DNA of 64,000 nucleotides. It comes from Neorhodopirellula pilleata (lineage in GTDB: Bacteria > Planctomycetota > Planctomycetia > Pirellulales > Pirellulaceae). The notes beneath the pieces were generated by a model, which searched no databases, was not told where the DNA came from, and was given only the letters and a program-made list of their open reading frames with translations. The DNA is taken from contig NZ_SJPM01000009.1 of the NCBI RefSeq assembly GCF_007859915.1, positions 1-64,000 of the forward strand. The letters are read 5' to 3'. Made by a program: the position numbers and the translations under genes. Shown in pieces: positions 23,295 to 32,506 of this stretch (the stretch's first letter is position 1; each line of letters begins with the position of its first letter).

Positions 23295-24533
23295 ATGAAA
23301 ACGTTTGAAGTGAATCTCGAACGGATCAAATCCGATATCCTCACTCTCGCCTCGATCGGTCGCCACACCGACGATCACGGCATTTATCGGATGGCGTTTA
23401 CCGACGCGGATATGGAAGGCAAGCGTTGGCTGGAGGATCGCTTTCACGACGCCGGTTTGTCGCACCAACGCGATGGCGCCGCCAATGTTTCGACACAAAT
23501 CGACGGTTCGAGCGACTTACCGCGGATCTTGGTCGGATCGCATATCGACACGGTTCCTTGTGCCGGTGCACTTGATGGTACCTTGGGCGTGATTGTCGGA
23601 TTGGAATGTTTGCGATGTCTTCAGGAAGCGGGCGTGTCCGTCCGGCGCACCATTGAATTAGTTGCCTTCAGTGACGAGGAAGGACGGTTCGGCGGGATGT
23701 TCGGTTCCCAGTCGGTTTGTGGGCAAATCAATCCTGAAAAACTCGCCACGTTGACTGATATGAATGGTGTGAAGCTGCAAGACGAATTGCGTCGTCACGG
23801 CCTTGATCCGATGGCGGCCTTGGACGCCGCCCGCGATCCCGAGTCGATTCACGGTTATCTCGAACTTCACATCGAACAGGGACCCGTGCTCGATCGTTTA
23901 AAGAAACCCGTCGGGATCGTAGACGAAATCACGGGACTGTTCACGTGGGCGGTGCGATTGAAAGGGGAAGCCAACCATGCGGGCACGACACCGATGGACA
24001 TGCGCAACGACGCCTTCATGGGTCTGGCCGACTTCGCCCATGAGATCCCTCGCATTCTCGAAGAAAACGGCAGCGACCGCAGCCGGGCGACGATCGGGAA
24101 AGCGCAGATCCTGCCCGGCGCGACCAATACCGTACCGGGTTTGGTCGAGTTTTCACTCGACGTCCGCGACACCTCCGAAACGATCTTGGAAGAATTGTCG
24201 GTCGCGTTTCGCAAGGCGTTGTCGGCGATCGCGCGTCGCCGCAACTTAATGTTCGAGTTCGAATTGAAAAGCTACCTCGCACCGGTCCAGTGCTCCGCAA
24301 CGATGGTCGATGCGCTCAAAACACAGTCCACGCGATTGAACTTAGACGCTCACGCGATGCCCAGCGGGGCGGCCCACGACGCCCAAATCATGGGACGAAT
24401 GGTGCCTGTTGGCATGATCTTTGTACCGAGCAAAGGTGGACAAAGTCACTCGCCCGCCGAATGGACGGCGTGGTCGGATATCGCTGCGGGAGCGAACTTG
24501 ATGCTGCATACTCTTATCGAACTGGCCAACTAG
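23295..24533 (+). CDS. M20-family N-carbamoyl-amino-acid / allantoate amidohydrolase
   Basis: 412 aa, normal for the family. Zinc ligands are in GSHIDTVPCAGALDG (His and Asp), VAFSDEEGRFGGMFGS (Glu pair), LELHIEQGPVLD (His) and the C-terminal PSKGGQSHSPAE (His). The lid/dimerisation domain with GEANHAGTTPMDMR lies in the middle (about 225-340). These enzymes hydrolyse N-carbamoyl-L-amino acids, ureidoglycolate, beta-ureidopropionate or allantoate to release ammonia and CO2. Neighbours supply carbamoyl transfer (pyrB type) and another amidohydrolase, which points to ureido-compound metabolism. Exact substrate not decidable from sequence. Confidence 0.9.
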   Translation: MKTFEVNLERIKSDILTLASIGRHTDDHGIYRMAFTDADMEGKRWLEDRFHDAGLSHQRDGAANVSTQIDGSSDLPRILVGSHIDTVPCAGALDGTLGVIVGLECLRCLQEAGVSVRRTIELVAFSDEEGRFGGMFGSQSVCGQINPEKLATLTDMNGVKLQDELRRHGLDPMAALDAARDPESIHGYLELHIEQGPVLDRLKKPVGIVDEITGLFTWAVRLKGEANHAGTTPMDMRNDAFMGLADFAHEIPRILEENGSDRSRATIGKAQILPGATNTVPGLVEFSLDVRDTSETILEELSVAFRKALSAIARRRNLMFEFELKSYLAPVQCSATMVDALKTQSTRLNLDAHAMPSGAAHDAQIMGRMVPVGMIFVPSKGGQSHSPAEWTAWSDIAAGANLMLHTLIELAN

Positions 24534-24536
24534 ATC

Positions 24537-25277
24537 ATGATCCTCGATCCGAACGAACACATCGATCCGCTGCGCGATGCTTATCACGAATCGTTCATTG
24601 ATAATCCCAAGCACGTGGAGTTGCTCGCGCAGCGAAACACGGCGTTGCTGTGCATCGATTTGCAATACCTCGACGCGGCGCGCGGTTGTGGCGTATTCGC
24701 CGACGCCGACGCGAGCGGTGTGTCGCCGGAAGCTCAAGAGTATTATTTCGATCGGCTCGAACGATTGGTTTTGCCCGGCGTGCGTCGTTTGCAAGACGCG
24801 TTTCGCCACCACGGGCTCGAGGTCATTCACACGCGGATTCAATCGCTGACGCAAGACGGACGTGATCGAGGCAAGGGACACAAGCGTCTGAAACTGCTCG
24901 CTGCGCCAGGATCACGCGAAGCGGATTTTCTGGAGCAGGTCGCTCCGGATCCGAAGTACGACGAGATCGTCTTCAATAAAACCGCCAGCGGCGTTTTTTC
25001 ATCGACGAACCTGCACTACGTGCTCAACAATCTAGGAGTCGAATCGTTGTTTGTTGTCGGTGTTTACACCAACGAGTGTGTGGAGACGACGGTCCGCGAT
25101 GCCTGCGATTTGGGTTACTTGGTCACGGTTGTGGAAGATTGCTGCGCGACGGTCACGCCGGAACTGCATGAAGCCTCGCTGGCGACGCTCCGCGATCGCT
25201 ATGCTCGTGTTTTGACACTGAAAGAAACATTAGGGATCGTCGATGCCGCAATCCCGCTGGTCCGCAGTTCGGTCTAA
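24537..25277 (+). CDS. Isochorismatase-like cysteine hydrolase
   Basis: 246 aa. The catalytic triad is visible: Asp in ALLCIDLQYLD (about residue 41), Lys in IVFNKTASGVFSST (about 145) and Cys in VGVYTNECVETTVRDA (about 182). The fold family includes N-carbamoylsarcosine amidase, ureidoacrylate amidohydrolase (RutB), nicotinamidase and isochorismatase. The first two hydrolyse carbamoyl groups. It lies 3 bp after the M20 amidohydrolase, so co-transcribed. The first 35 residues form an extension absent in short members. Context favours an amidase acting on a ureido intermediate. Confidence 0.88.
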   Translation: MILDPNEHIDPLRDAYHESFIDNPKHVELLAQRNTALLCIDLQYLDAARGCGVFADADASGVSPEAQEYYFDRLERLVLPGVRRLQDAFRHHGLEVIHTRIQSLTQDGRDRGKGHKRLKLLAAPGSREADFLEQVAPDPKYDEIVFNKTASGVFSSTNLHYVLNNLGVESLFVVGVYTNECVETTVRDACDLGYLVTVVEDCCATVTPELHEASLATLRDRYARVLTLKETLGIVDAAIPLVRSSV

Positions 25278-25297
25278 TCCGGCTATGCCGAAACCAT

Positions 25298-25355
25298 ACA
25301 AGCCGGATGCGCAAGTTTTGAAGTTGCGCTTTTTTCGTAACCCGCTGCGTAAGCT
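25298..25355. repeat. Partial family A repeat
   Basis: GCAAGTTTTGAAGTTGCGCTTTTTTCGTAACCCGCTGCGTAAGC matches the edge of the 16525-16680 block and then stops. The rest of the 25278-25620 gap, between convergent genes, holds a small GTCCCATGC-GTGGGAC inverted repeat and no gene. Confidence 0.8.
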
Positions 25356-25620
25356 CACTGTACCACACAAGTGTGGTCGGATTGGTTGTCTGATTTTTCT
25401 CGAGAATCGGGGCCGAAAGCGTCCCATGCGTGGGACAGGTCGTTGACTCGTTGCAGTCCAACGATTCTGGGGGAGGGGGGCGTTGTGCGCGGTCGGTCAA
25501 AATCAGACTCGCAATCCGCTTCGCTGCGTTTCGCAATGGCCAAACCTCAAAACGCAGAACCGATTTCGTCCTTGGTGAATAATGCGGGATGAGATATGCA
25601 AGGGAGAAAATTTGTGCGGT

Positions 25621-26970
25621 TCATTGAGCATCAATGAGCGAAATCGGCTTTCGCCTTGACGTAAACATTGCTAGGCCACGTTGTACATCGGTTGCGCGAG
25701 GAATCCAAAAATCTCGAATTCGAAGCCCCGTCCTCCGTTGAAACTGAAAACTCAAGATCGCGCTAACGCAAACCAAGGCAACGGAAGTGGCGATCGCCGC
25801 GCCAACGACGCCGAAGCCGGGGATCAGCAATCGATTGAGAATCGTGTTGACAGCCAAACCCGATAAGGACGCTTTTAAGTTCGCTTCAAATTGTGTTGCA
25901 ACGGCCAAGTATGCCGACAGCGCTTTCGCCGGAGTGAGGAAAACGTAGCCGGGTAAAAGTAGCATGAGAGGAACCACAGAGGACGAGTAGCCAGATCCCC
26001 ATACCAGCCAAAGTACCCAAGGACTTGCGATCGCAATTACTGTCGAAGTAACACAGGCGACCAGCATTAACCCTCGACAAACTTCGCCAGCATGGGTTGA
26101 GTTCATTTCTTGACGTGCAAGTGATGGATAGAGAACAAATCCCACTGAGTCTCCAAAATGATTGAGTTGCGATGCGAGAAAAACGGCAGGAACATAGATA
26201 CCAAGCGACTCTTCGCCAACAAAAAACGCAAGCAGAAAGAGGTCGAAACGGTAGATGAGCAGTTGAGAAATTCGGGATGCGCTCGATTTCCAACTTACTT
26301 TGAACAACTCGCCAAGACTAACTCGCTCCGATAAAGCAACTTCCATTGAAGGGGGGGCGTGGCGAAGCAGCTGAATCAGCCACGACACTGCAAAAACCAC
26401 CATGAGTGCGTACGCGCAAGCGAGAACCTCTAGCGCAGCCACGGGCGTTAAGGAACCAGTCCACCATAAAGTGGCGGCCAGGGGCAAGTTGAACATTGGT
26501 GGAAGCACCATCAACGCATTGGCGGTCCGCGTCTTGCCGATCGTTCGAAACACTCCGATGGCCAGACCCTGCGCAAGCGTCGAAATGGAAATCACGCAAC
26601 CGACGGCCATCAATGACCAGGGGGCGTTGTCAACAAGTAAGTAAACGAGTCCGCAGGAAACAAAAAGGGTTGGCACAGTCATCGCTAGAAAAAATCTTCC
26701 CACCACGCTCAATGCGGTATTGAAATCAGTGATTCCATGCTTTCTTAGTGCGACAATCGCGGTACCCACGCCCGCTTCGCAGACCTGCCCAATCTGCGCA
26801 GCAAGATTAGCGACCAACTGGTATCGCCCATAACCGCCAACACCCAATCCACGACCGAGCACTGATGCTGAAGCGACTCCTATTGCTGCGACACCGATAC
26901 TTCGAAGCAGCGAGAGCTTCATCGCCATTGCGGGAGATTCTCGATCCGGATGGATTACCTGCGTAGTCAT
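25621..26970 (-). CDS. Polysaccharide flippase (Wzx / MATE-like, MOP superfamily)
   Basis: 449 aa, with about 12-14 predicted membrane helices spread over the whole length. The N-terminal block SVLGRGLGVGGYGRYQLVANLAAQIGQVCEAGVGTAIV is typical for O-antigen flippases, as is LFKVSWKSSASRISQLLIYRFDLFLLAFFVGEESLGIYVPA in the middle. Flippases move lipid-linked sugars across the inner membrane. It is the last gene of a minus-strand cluster of glycosyltransferases; its start overlaps the methyltransferase end by 4 bp (ATGA). Substrate not predictable. Confidence 0.9.
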   Translation of the reverse strand: MTTQVIHPDRESPAMAMKLSLLRSIGVAAIGVASASVLGRGLGVGGYGRYQLVANLAAQIGQVCEAGVGTAIVALRKHGITDFNTALSVVGRFFLAMTVPTLFVSCGLVYLLVDNAPWSLMAVGCVISISTLAQGLAIGVFRTIGKTRTANALMVLPPMFNLPLAATLWWTGSLTPVAALEVLACAYALMVVFAVSWLIQLLRHAPPSMEVALSERVSLGELFKVSWKSSASRISQLLIYRFDLFLLAFFVGEESLGIYVPAVFLASQLNHFGDSVGFVLYPSLARQEMNSTHAGEVCRGLMLVACVTSTVIAIASPWVLWLVWGSGYSSSVVPLMLLLPGYVFLTPAKALSAYLAVATQFEANLKASLSGLAVNTILNRLLIPGFGVVGAAIATSVALVCVSAILSFQFQRRTGLRIRDFWIPRATDVQRGLAMFTSRRKPISLIDAQ

Positions 26971-27845
26971 GGTTTATCGACCCGACCGACACGTTCTTCG
27001 GGTTGTGCCCAGATGTCTTCTTGCGTGGGAAGCTCGCTGCCAACAGGCGTCCAGCTTCGTCTTCGGTAAACGAAGAATTGGTAGCGATGCGAACGTAGTA
27101 AATCGAACAATTGCGATAGTTCAAAGCCAGCTGCCCGCGATGTAATCGAGTTCACCTCCAGGATAATGCTCGGTCGAAACCGTTCGAGGCTTTCCTTCGC
27201 TCCTCGAAGCACATTTAGCTCGTAACCCTCGACATCAATTTTAATGAGATCGATCCGATCTACAGCTTGCGACCTCACGAAGTCGTCAAGTGTGAGCACA
27301 TCGACCTGCGCGGAGGCGATATGCTTAGGTGTAAATGAGAGCAAACTCGTAAGCGCAGAATCATCACATGCATAGAGCGTTCGCATGGTAGACTCCTCTC
27401 CGAGAGCGGACGGGATGCACCTGACGTTTCGTATCGAGTTGGCCCCTATGTTTTGAAGGAGAATAGATCGTACGGCAGCATTGGGTTCGAATGCGATGAC
27501 ACGGGCTGCGGGCTTCGCCATTGCCATCGCTACAGTGAATTCACCAATGTTGGCCCCCACATCCAAAAAAACGCCGTCATCCGTAAGCTGCGTTTCGGCG
27601 AGGTGGATTTGGTGACGATGATGCGCGCCAAACCAAAAAAACAGACTCCCAATTCGGTCTGATCTGTCAACAACCATCTGTTGTCGTGTACCAGGCAATC
27701 TAATCAGAGTCTCGCAACTTCCGCTCAGCTTGCGTCGCCGAAGGTCGGTTCTTTGGAGCCGCTTGATCCATGGACGGAAGCCACACGCGTAGGGGTACCG
27801 TGCGAGTCGTCGCGTAAGTGCAGCGAGTGATTCGGTATTCAACAT
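26967..27845 (-). CDS. FkbM-family SAM-dependent methyltransferase
   Basis: 292 aa from the ATG at 27845. The SAM-binding core DDGVFLDVGANIGEFTVAMAMAKPAARVIAFEPNAA lies at about residues 88-125. The FkbM ending VDVLTLDDFVRSQAVDRIDLIKIDVEGYELNVLRGAKESL is at about 185-225. FkbM enzymes commonly O-methylate sugars, so here probably a sugar or glycan residue made by the neighbouring glycosyltransferases. The N-terminal 80 residues are an extension of unknown role. It overlaps the flippase start by 4 bp; 5 bp separate it from the upstream GT2 gene. Confidence 0.9.
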   Translation of the reverse strand: MLNTESLAALTRRLARYPYACGFRPWIKRLQRTDLRRRKLSGSCETLIRLPGTRQQMVVDRSDRIGSLFFWFGAHHRHQIHLAETQLTDDGVFLDVGANIGEFTVAMAMAKPAARVIAFEPNAAVRSILLQNIGANSIRNVRCIPSALGEESTMRTLYACDDSALTSLLSFTPKHIASAQVDVLTLDDFVRSQAVDRIDLIKIDVEGYELNVLRGAKESLERFRPSIILEVNSITSRAAGFELSQLFDLLRSHRYQFFVYRRRSWTPVGSELPTQEDIWAQPEERVGRVDKP

Positions 27846-27850
27846 GAATC

Positions 27851-28909
27851 TCACTCGTTGCTTGACCTTGTTGCCGAAACAACCGGCATTGCTTCGGATT
27901 TCCGTAACGAGACAATACGCCGTAGTTGCGAGACAACTTCGTTCAAGTAGCCAGCGGATCTCAAGCCAAAGTAAATAAACAACGCTGGAAACGTCTCGAT
28001 CGATCGTAAAACGGTTTTTCGTTTCAGAGCTAACTCGTTGTAGATCGCGGCCATTAGGAACAGAGAGAATGAGGCTGCCGAAACAAAAACGATCTCGGTT
28101 AGCCATGCACTCAACAAGAGAAACAGTCCGGCACCGATGAGGGCCAATAGTTCCCATCGCGGCGCCAATTGGTACTTGAAAGCGAGTCGGGCTGTTGAGC
28201 GACCGCTCTTGTACGCTTGCCGACAAAAGCTACGAAAGCGGTACGGGTGATCATGCAGGCAAATCGCTTCAGGGACGTGCACGGTTAACTTTCCATCGCG
28301 CAGAATCTTGATTCGTAACCCTTCTTCGTCGCACCTCGCGGACGTGGCAACATCTTTGGGTATTTCCGCTCGGTCTTCGTCAAGCGTATCCACCGCGTAT
28401 TGGCGAAGCACGAGCATGTTCGCTGCAACAAGACGATTCGCGATTCTTATCCCGTTGACCAATCGGGAGGAAACGCGTTGCTGACCAATGAAGAACCGTT
28501 CCCAGAGATTTGATACCGCCACGTTCTCGATATGCCCACCAGCAGCAGCAACATTGGGATGCACAAACGGTGTTTGAAGCTTATCTAGCCAATGCGAATT
28601 GGCAATGCAGTCGTCATCAATGAACGCGATGAGTGATCCTTGGCTGCTGCGAATCGCTTCATTGCGACTGGGGTTCGCTCCCCGAGGCGTTGGGTGGTGA
28701 ATCAAATGCAGGTTGAAATCTGGATGTTCGCTGGCGAATTGCACCAGTTGATCTTCCGTGTCATCGTTAGATCCATCATTGACAACAATCACCTCAAAGT
28801 CATGAAAACTCTGGCAAGTTAGTGACTGCAAGCAGCGAACGATTTTATCGCTTCGGTCACGAGTGGGAACGATGACGCTGATGAGTGGGTTCGCTTCGCC
28901 AGGATTCAC
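27851..28909 (-). CDS. Family 2 glycosyltransferase with C-terminal membrane segments
   Basis: 352 aa. The GT-A start ISVIVPTRDRSDKIVRCLQSL, VIVVNDGSNDDT (nucleotide-binding Asp) and the DxD region LIAFIDDDCIANSHWLDKL are all present in residues 9-115. The acceptor-side helix EDRAEIPKDVATSARCDEEGLRIKIL stands near 190. Residues about 250-300 hold two to three hydrophobic helices, anchoring the enzyme to the membrane. It transfers a sugar to a growing lipid-linked glycan. Its ATG overlaps the end of the DUF2304 gene (ATGA), continuing the coupled chain. Confidence 0.9.
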   Translation of the reverse strand: MNPGEANPLISVIVPTRDRSDKIVRCLQSLTCQSFHDFEVIVVNDGSNDDTEDQLVQFASEHPDFNLHLIHHPTPRGANPSRNEAIRSSQGSLIAFIDDDCIANSHWLDKLQTPFVHPNVAAAGGHIENVAVSNLWERFFIGQQRVSSRLVNGIRIANRLVAANMLVLRQYAVDTLDEDRAEIPKDVATSARCDEEGLRIKILRDGKLTVHVPEAICLHDHPYRFRSFCRQAYKSGRSTARLAFKYQLAPRWELLALIGAGLFLLLSAWLTEIVFVSAASFSLFLMAAIYNELALKRKTVLRSIETFPALFIYFGLRSAGYLNEVVSQLRRIVSLRKSEAMPVVSATRSSNE

Positions 28910-29325
28910 TTTGGTGCCTGCCGGATAGTTTCGTCGTTCAGTTCAGGCGACGTTGCTGCGTCTTGACTCAACTCGCTGACATCTTGCCGTGCTTGCAAGG
29001 CTCGCACTTGCTCTTTCAATATACCTATTTCCTGGATCAATCTCACCGTCTTGCGGTGTTGGCGTGATAGCGATACCGAGACGAAAAACGAATACACATA
29101 AATCACCGCCAACGCAAAGAACAACACTGCCGATGCGTAGCTCAAGTGCCATGCTTTGGCGAAATTCTTGATCACATCGGGAAATAAACCGAATAACAAT
29201 AACGCAGTCGCTAGGCCCAGCCAGCCAAGCGCATAGCGTTCCTTTAATTCGCGACTGCGAACCCAGTAGAGGGTGAGCAAAAAAGCGATCACCCCCGCAA
29301 CCATCATCAGTCGCTCGGCGTTCAT
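28906..29325 (-). CDS. DUF2304-family membrane protein
   Basis: 139 aa from the ATG at 29325. Three hydrophobic segments (about 5-22, 32-50, 62-88) with the DUF2304 arrangement LYWVRSRELKERYALGWLG between helices 1 and 2. They are followed by a coiled-coil-like tail (SRQHRKTVRLIQEIGILKEQVRALQAR) and an acidic end. Genes of this family routinely follow a DPM1-like glycosyltransferase in polysaccharide clusters, as here. The function of the family is not established; it may anchor or regulate the transferase. Confidence 0.85.
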   Translation of the reverse strand: MNAERLMMVAGVIAFLLTLYWVRSRELKERYALGWLGLATALLLFGLFPDVIKNFAKAWHLSYASAVLFFALAVIYVYSFFVSVSLSRQHRKTVRLIQEIGILKEQVRALQARQDVSELSQDAATSPELNDETIRQAPK

Positions 29326-30083
29326 GTTAACGTTTGCTCCTTGGGTCGCAGCATGTCGACACAAATCGCTAAGGTGACTTTCGCCATGTAGTAGACTGCT
29401 CGCGTTGCACCGATCGACGACTCGCCACCCTGCCTCGCGTGCATTCGGACTGAAGTCTCGCCGACACGCAGCCCGTTGCGCAGCAACCAGTACAGCGACT
29501 CGGGCTCGGGATAGTCGTCGGGATAGTGTTCGGCGAAGCGTTGCCATGCACGCGGGCCTGCACAACGGAAGCCACTGGTCGGGTCGCTAGCGGATTGACC
29601 CGCTAGTGTGCCGATCAGCCCTGACAAAAACCGTATCCCCATGCGTCGCAAACGGGTCGAGCGAAATCCATTGTGCTCTGTCGGCAAGAAGCGCGAGCCA
29701 ATACCTAAATCAAGTTGATGCGTCTGACAATAATCTACCAAAGAGACGATATCCGCAGACTCATGTTGCCCGTCGGCGTCATGCTGGACCACGTAGTCGT
29801 AAATCCCTTTGCTTTCGGCAAAGCGGTATCCTGTTTGAACCGCTACCCCGATTCCGCCATTCAGGGGCAGGTCGATGATATGCAGCCGGCCATTCCACGA
29901 CGCAGCGAGATCGTGGGCAATCGATGAGGTGCCGTCGGACGAACCATCATTGACCACGACGACATCGAATGACTCTGGCAAACTCGCCAGCTTTTCGATG
30001 GTACATGCCAGCGAGCGCTCTTCGTTATAAGCAGGGATCACGATCAGTCGTCGGAAAGTCGTTGACATTACTGTTGAGCTCAA
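29322..30083 (-). CDS. DPM1/DPG-type family 2 glycosyltransferase
   Basis: 253 aa. RLIVIPAYNEERSLACTIEKL and VVVVNDGSSDGTSSIA open the GT-A domain. YVVQHDADGQHESADIVSLV carries the DxD. Further family marks are LGIGSRFLPTEHN and SGFRCAGPRAWQRFAEHYPDDYPEPESLYWLLRNG. No membrane helix. It probably transfers a hexose to polyprenyl phosphate, as known for close relatives. First gene of the overlapping chain GT2-DUF2304-GT2-FkbM-flippase (four consecutive junctions of 4-bp overlap or 5-bp gap). The gap 30084-30274 upstream contains a long hairpin. Confidence 0.9.
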   Translation of the reverse strand: MSSTVMSTTFRRLIVIPAYNEERSLACTIEKLASLPESFDVVVVNDGSSDGTSSIAHDLAASWNGRLHIIDLPLNGGIGVAVQTGYRFAESKGIYDYVVQHDADGQHESADIVSLVDYCQTHQLDLGIGSRFLPTEHNGFRSTRLRRMGIRFLSGLIGTLAGQSASDPTSGFRCAGPRAWQRFAEHYPDDYPEPESLYWLLRNGLRVGETSVRMHARQGGESSIGATRAVYYMAKVTLAICVDMLRPKEQTLT

Positions 30084-30202
30084 TTTTCCTTCGTTGGATC
30101 ATGTGATGTTCGAAACCATAGCATAGACGATACCGACGTACATGCAATACGTTTGCATTAGAGCATTGTCGCACCGAACTCGTTCTTCGTTCGACTGCAA
30201 TA

Positions 30203-30243
30203 CCGTAGGCGTCGGCGAGTCAATAAAACACTGACGCCTACGG
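30203..30243. repeat. Inverted repeat, possible terminator
   Basis: CCGTAGGCGTC and GACGCCTACGG around a 19-nt loop, between the TPR membrane protein gene and the glycosyltransferase cluster. No T-run; it could separate the two transcription units. Confidence 0.5.
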
Positions 30244-30274
30244 CTTGCCGTTAAACGATTTTTGCCGACAGCAC

Positions 30275-32356
30275 TCATGGTTTACTTCCTTCGATCCAGG
30301 GTTCACGGCGTTCGAAACTCGCAAGACGTTCAGTTAAATCTTCCACCAGCGATTCGTCCGACTTTGACCTAGCCAATCGAAGGGCCTGCTGAACCGAATC
30401 GATCGCCGCGTCAAAATTGTTTTGTGCGGCTTGAATCGCGGCCCAAGTATCCAGTACATACGCGTTCTCCGAGGCGGCAACATCATAATGCTGCTGCAAT
30501 AGCTGCTCGGCTCGGGCAACGTCTCTGATTTGCTTATCTTCTGCCGTCGCTAAGACCCAGGCCAACCGCCGCGCGGCTACATGCAACTCGGGCTGCTCGA
30601 TGAGCGTTTCCTCGAGCAGGGGTACCGCCTGATCGAGGCGCTGCTGTTGCAGATGGACGAGAGCCAAGTTGTATTTTGCTTCGGAATGTTTCTGTTCGAT
30701 CGCCGTTTCAAAGGACTGCTGCGCATCATCCAGGCGACCTTGAGCGAAGAACACGGCACCAAGATCGTTATAAACTTCTGGATAGTGTTTCTTCTTGGAA
30801 AGCGCGCGTTGGTAGAGCGTGATGGCTTTGTCATGATGCTTGAGGTACTGAAGACACTCGGCCAAGCTAGCATCGAATAGCGGAATGCTTTCATTGGACA
30901 GCCCGACCGCGTTGATCAGCGGTTGTAAAGCAGCATCCTTGTTGCCCCGTTTGTAGTAGGCAAGTCCTACCGTATGCCAGGCTCTCGCATTGTTGGGAGC
31001 GAGCTGAGTGGCACCATGCCATAAGGTCAATTCATCACGATAGTCAAGGTTGCGAAGATGGGTGCGCCAGGCAAGTAGGATTACGCAAGACAATAGAATA
31101 CAACCGAAAGCGTACTTGAGTATCAAGGGACGCTCACTACTTGCAAGCAGCCTAGCTGCCAGAACGCTTGCACCCAGGACAATCCCAGCCAAGACGACTG
31201 CCGACGGTAAGTACATTCGATGCTCAAAGGCCAAGTCGGCGATCGGCATTACGCTGGAAGTCGGGGAAAGAATCAAAAAGAATGTGAGCGTTAACCAACC
31301 CGCAATTCCACATTTTGAACATTTCGATCCTTCCGACGGACGTACGGAAGAACCACGCCAATAGCAATATCCGCCGAGCAGCAGTATCGCGACAATCGTC
31401 GCACCCAAGGGCAGATAAACCAGCGGATTGGTTTGAATCTTCCAGTCATAATCGATGCACAAGTCCTTTGGCCAAATCACGAGCGATAGGTAATGCCAAA
31501 TGACTTCCGGTTGCGTTCGGAGATATTCCCATGAGTTCAGCTTATCGATGCCAATCCCCATCGATCTGCTACTCGTTCGTACCGGATCAAAGAAACGTGT
31601 CACGCTGGGGATGAACCATGCGTAAGGCGTGAGCATTAGGGAGTACGGCAACCATCGATGCCGAATAATGTCAAGCCAACGCTGACTCGTGATGATCCGA
31701 TCGAACAACAAGATTGCAAGCGGTGCAGTTGCAAACACTTCCTTAGAGAGCAGCCCAATCCAAGAGCCGATTAAAATGAGGAGGCAACCGGTTATGCGGA
31801 ACGTGCTTAAGTAAGCCGATAACCCAACCCAGGCTGCGAGGTACCCCAGTGACGCCAACGATTCGTAGCGCTGGACGATATAGGTAACGGCCTGCGTCGT
31901 AAGGGGGTGAAGAGTCCAAAGTGTGGCGATGATCGCCGCCGTAAGAAGTAGCCGATATTGCGACGTACTTTCGGAATCATGTCCATGATGTTTCGCTCGC
32001 AACCACAAGCGACCAGCAAGCCAACAGCCAGCGAAGAGCAACAAACCATTGACAACATGAATCACAAGATTGGTAACTAAATAGGCTTTCGGATCGAGTT
32101 GGGAGAAATGGTAGTTGATTGCAAACGAATACAATCCGACCGGACGATTGTTGCGAAAGTAGTCGTCTAGAGGCCACAGTTCACGAATCTGTTCCTTGTC
32201 AACAATGTTGCCGTAGTCATCAAAATGGAACACACCATCGAGCGAGCCTCTCCAAACCAGCATCCAACATGCACACAGCATCAACGCCACTCCGACCACC
32301 AGTGCAGGACCTGGGCCTTCGCGTGTTTCAGTGGTGTTGTTAGTTTCTGCGATCAT
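30275..32356 (-). CDS. Polytopic membrane protein with C-terminal TPR repeats (TMTC-like)
   Basis: 693 aa from the ATG at 32356 (upstream in-frame codons run through a family C repeat). About 10-12 membrane helices fill residues 15-420. The first periplasmic loop has VFHFDDYGNIVDKEQI and NNRPVGLYSFAINYHF, the Asp/Arg pattern of GT-C type mannosyltransferases such as TMTC/ArnT-like proteins. Residues about 470-690 hold five to six TPR units (AWHTVGLAYYKRGNKDAALQPL, PEVYNDLGAVFFAQGRLDDAQQSFE). It is likely to glycosylate exported or pilus proteins, an inference from topology and proximity to the Tad locus. Not part of the GT2 chain. Confidence 0.8.
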   Translation of the reverse strand: MIAETNNTTETREGPGPALVVGVALMLCACWMLVWRGSLDGVFHFDDYGNIVDKEQIRELWPLDDYFRNNRPVGLYSFAINYHFSQLDPKAYLVTNLVIHVVNGLLLFAGCWLAGRLWLRAKHHGHDSESTSQYRLLLTAAIIATLWTLHPLTTQAVTYIVQRYESLASLGYLAAWVGLSAYLSTFRITGCLLILIGSWIGLLSKEVFATAPLAILLFDRIITSQRWLDIIRHRWLPYSLMLTPYAWFIPSVTRFFDPVRTSSRSMGIGIDKLNSWEYLRTQPEVIWHYLSLVIWPKDLCIDYDWKIQTNPLVYLPLGATIVAILLLGGYCYWRGSSVRPSEGSKCSKCGIAGWLTLTFFLILSPTSSVMPIADLAFEHRMYLPSAVVLAGIVLGASVLAARLLASSERPLILKYAFGCILLSCVILLAWRTHLRNLDYRDELTLWHGATQLAPNNARAWHTVGLAYYKRGNKDAALQPLINAVGLSNESIPLFDASLAECLQYLKHHDKAITLYQRALSKKKHYPEVYNDLGAVFFAQGRLDDAQQSFETAIEQKHSEAKYNLALVHLQQQRLDQAVPLLEETLIEQPELHVAARRLAWVLATAEDKQIRDVARAEQLLQQHYDVAASENAYVLDTWAAIQAAQNNFDAAIDSVQQALRLARSKSDESLVEDLTERLASFERREPWIEGSKP

Positions 32357-32413
32357 CTTTTTCGAAAAGGTTTGTGCGTGGCTCGTATTTATATTCGTGT
32401 TTATTTTTTCAGA

Positions 32414-32462
32414 CTCCCTTCTCCCCCGGCTTTGCGGGGGAGAAGGGTTGGGGATGAGGGGG
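32414..32462. repeat. Dispersed repeat, family C
   Basis: CTTCTCCCCCGGCTTTGCGGGGGAGAAG, then GTTGGGGATGAGGGG. A hairpin upstream of the TMTC-like gene. Related to 32518-32562 and 38295-38344. Confidence 0.8.
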
Positions 32463-32506
32463 CAGTTGCGATACTCGTCGCTGTGATCGATAAGCATTGC
32501 GATTGC

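Noticed and set aside
25153..25536. 127-aa minus-strand gene after the isochorismatase-like gene
   Set aside because: Overlaps the end of that gene and repeat sequence, low-complexity composition, no family features.
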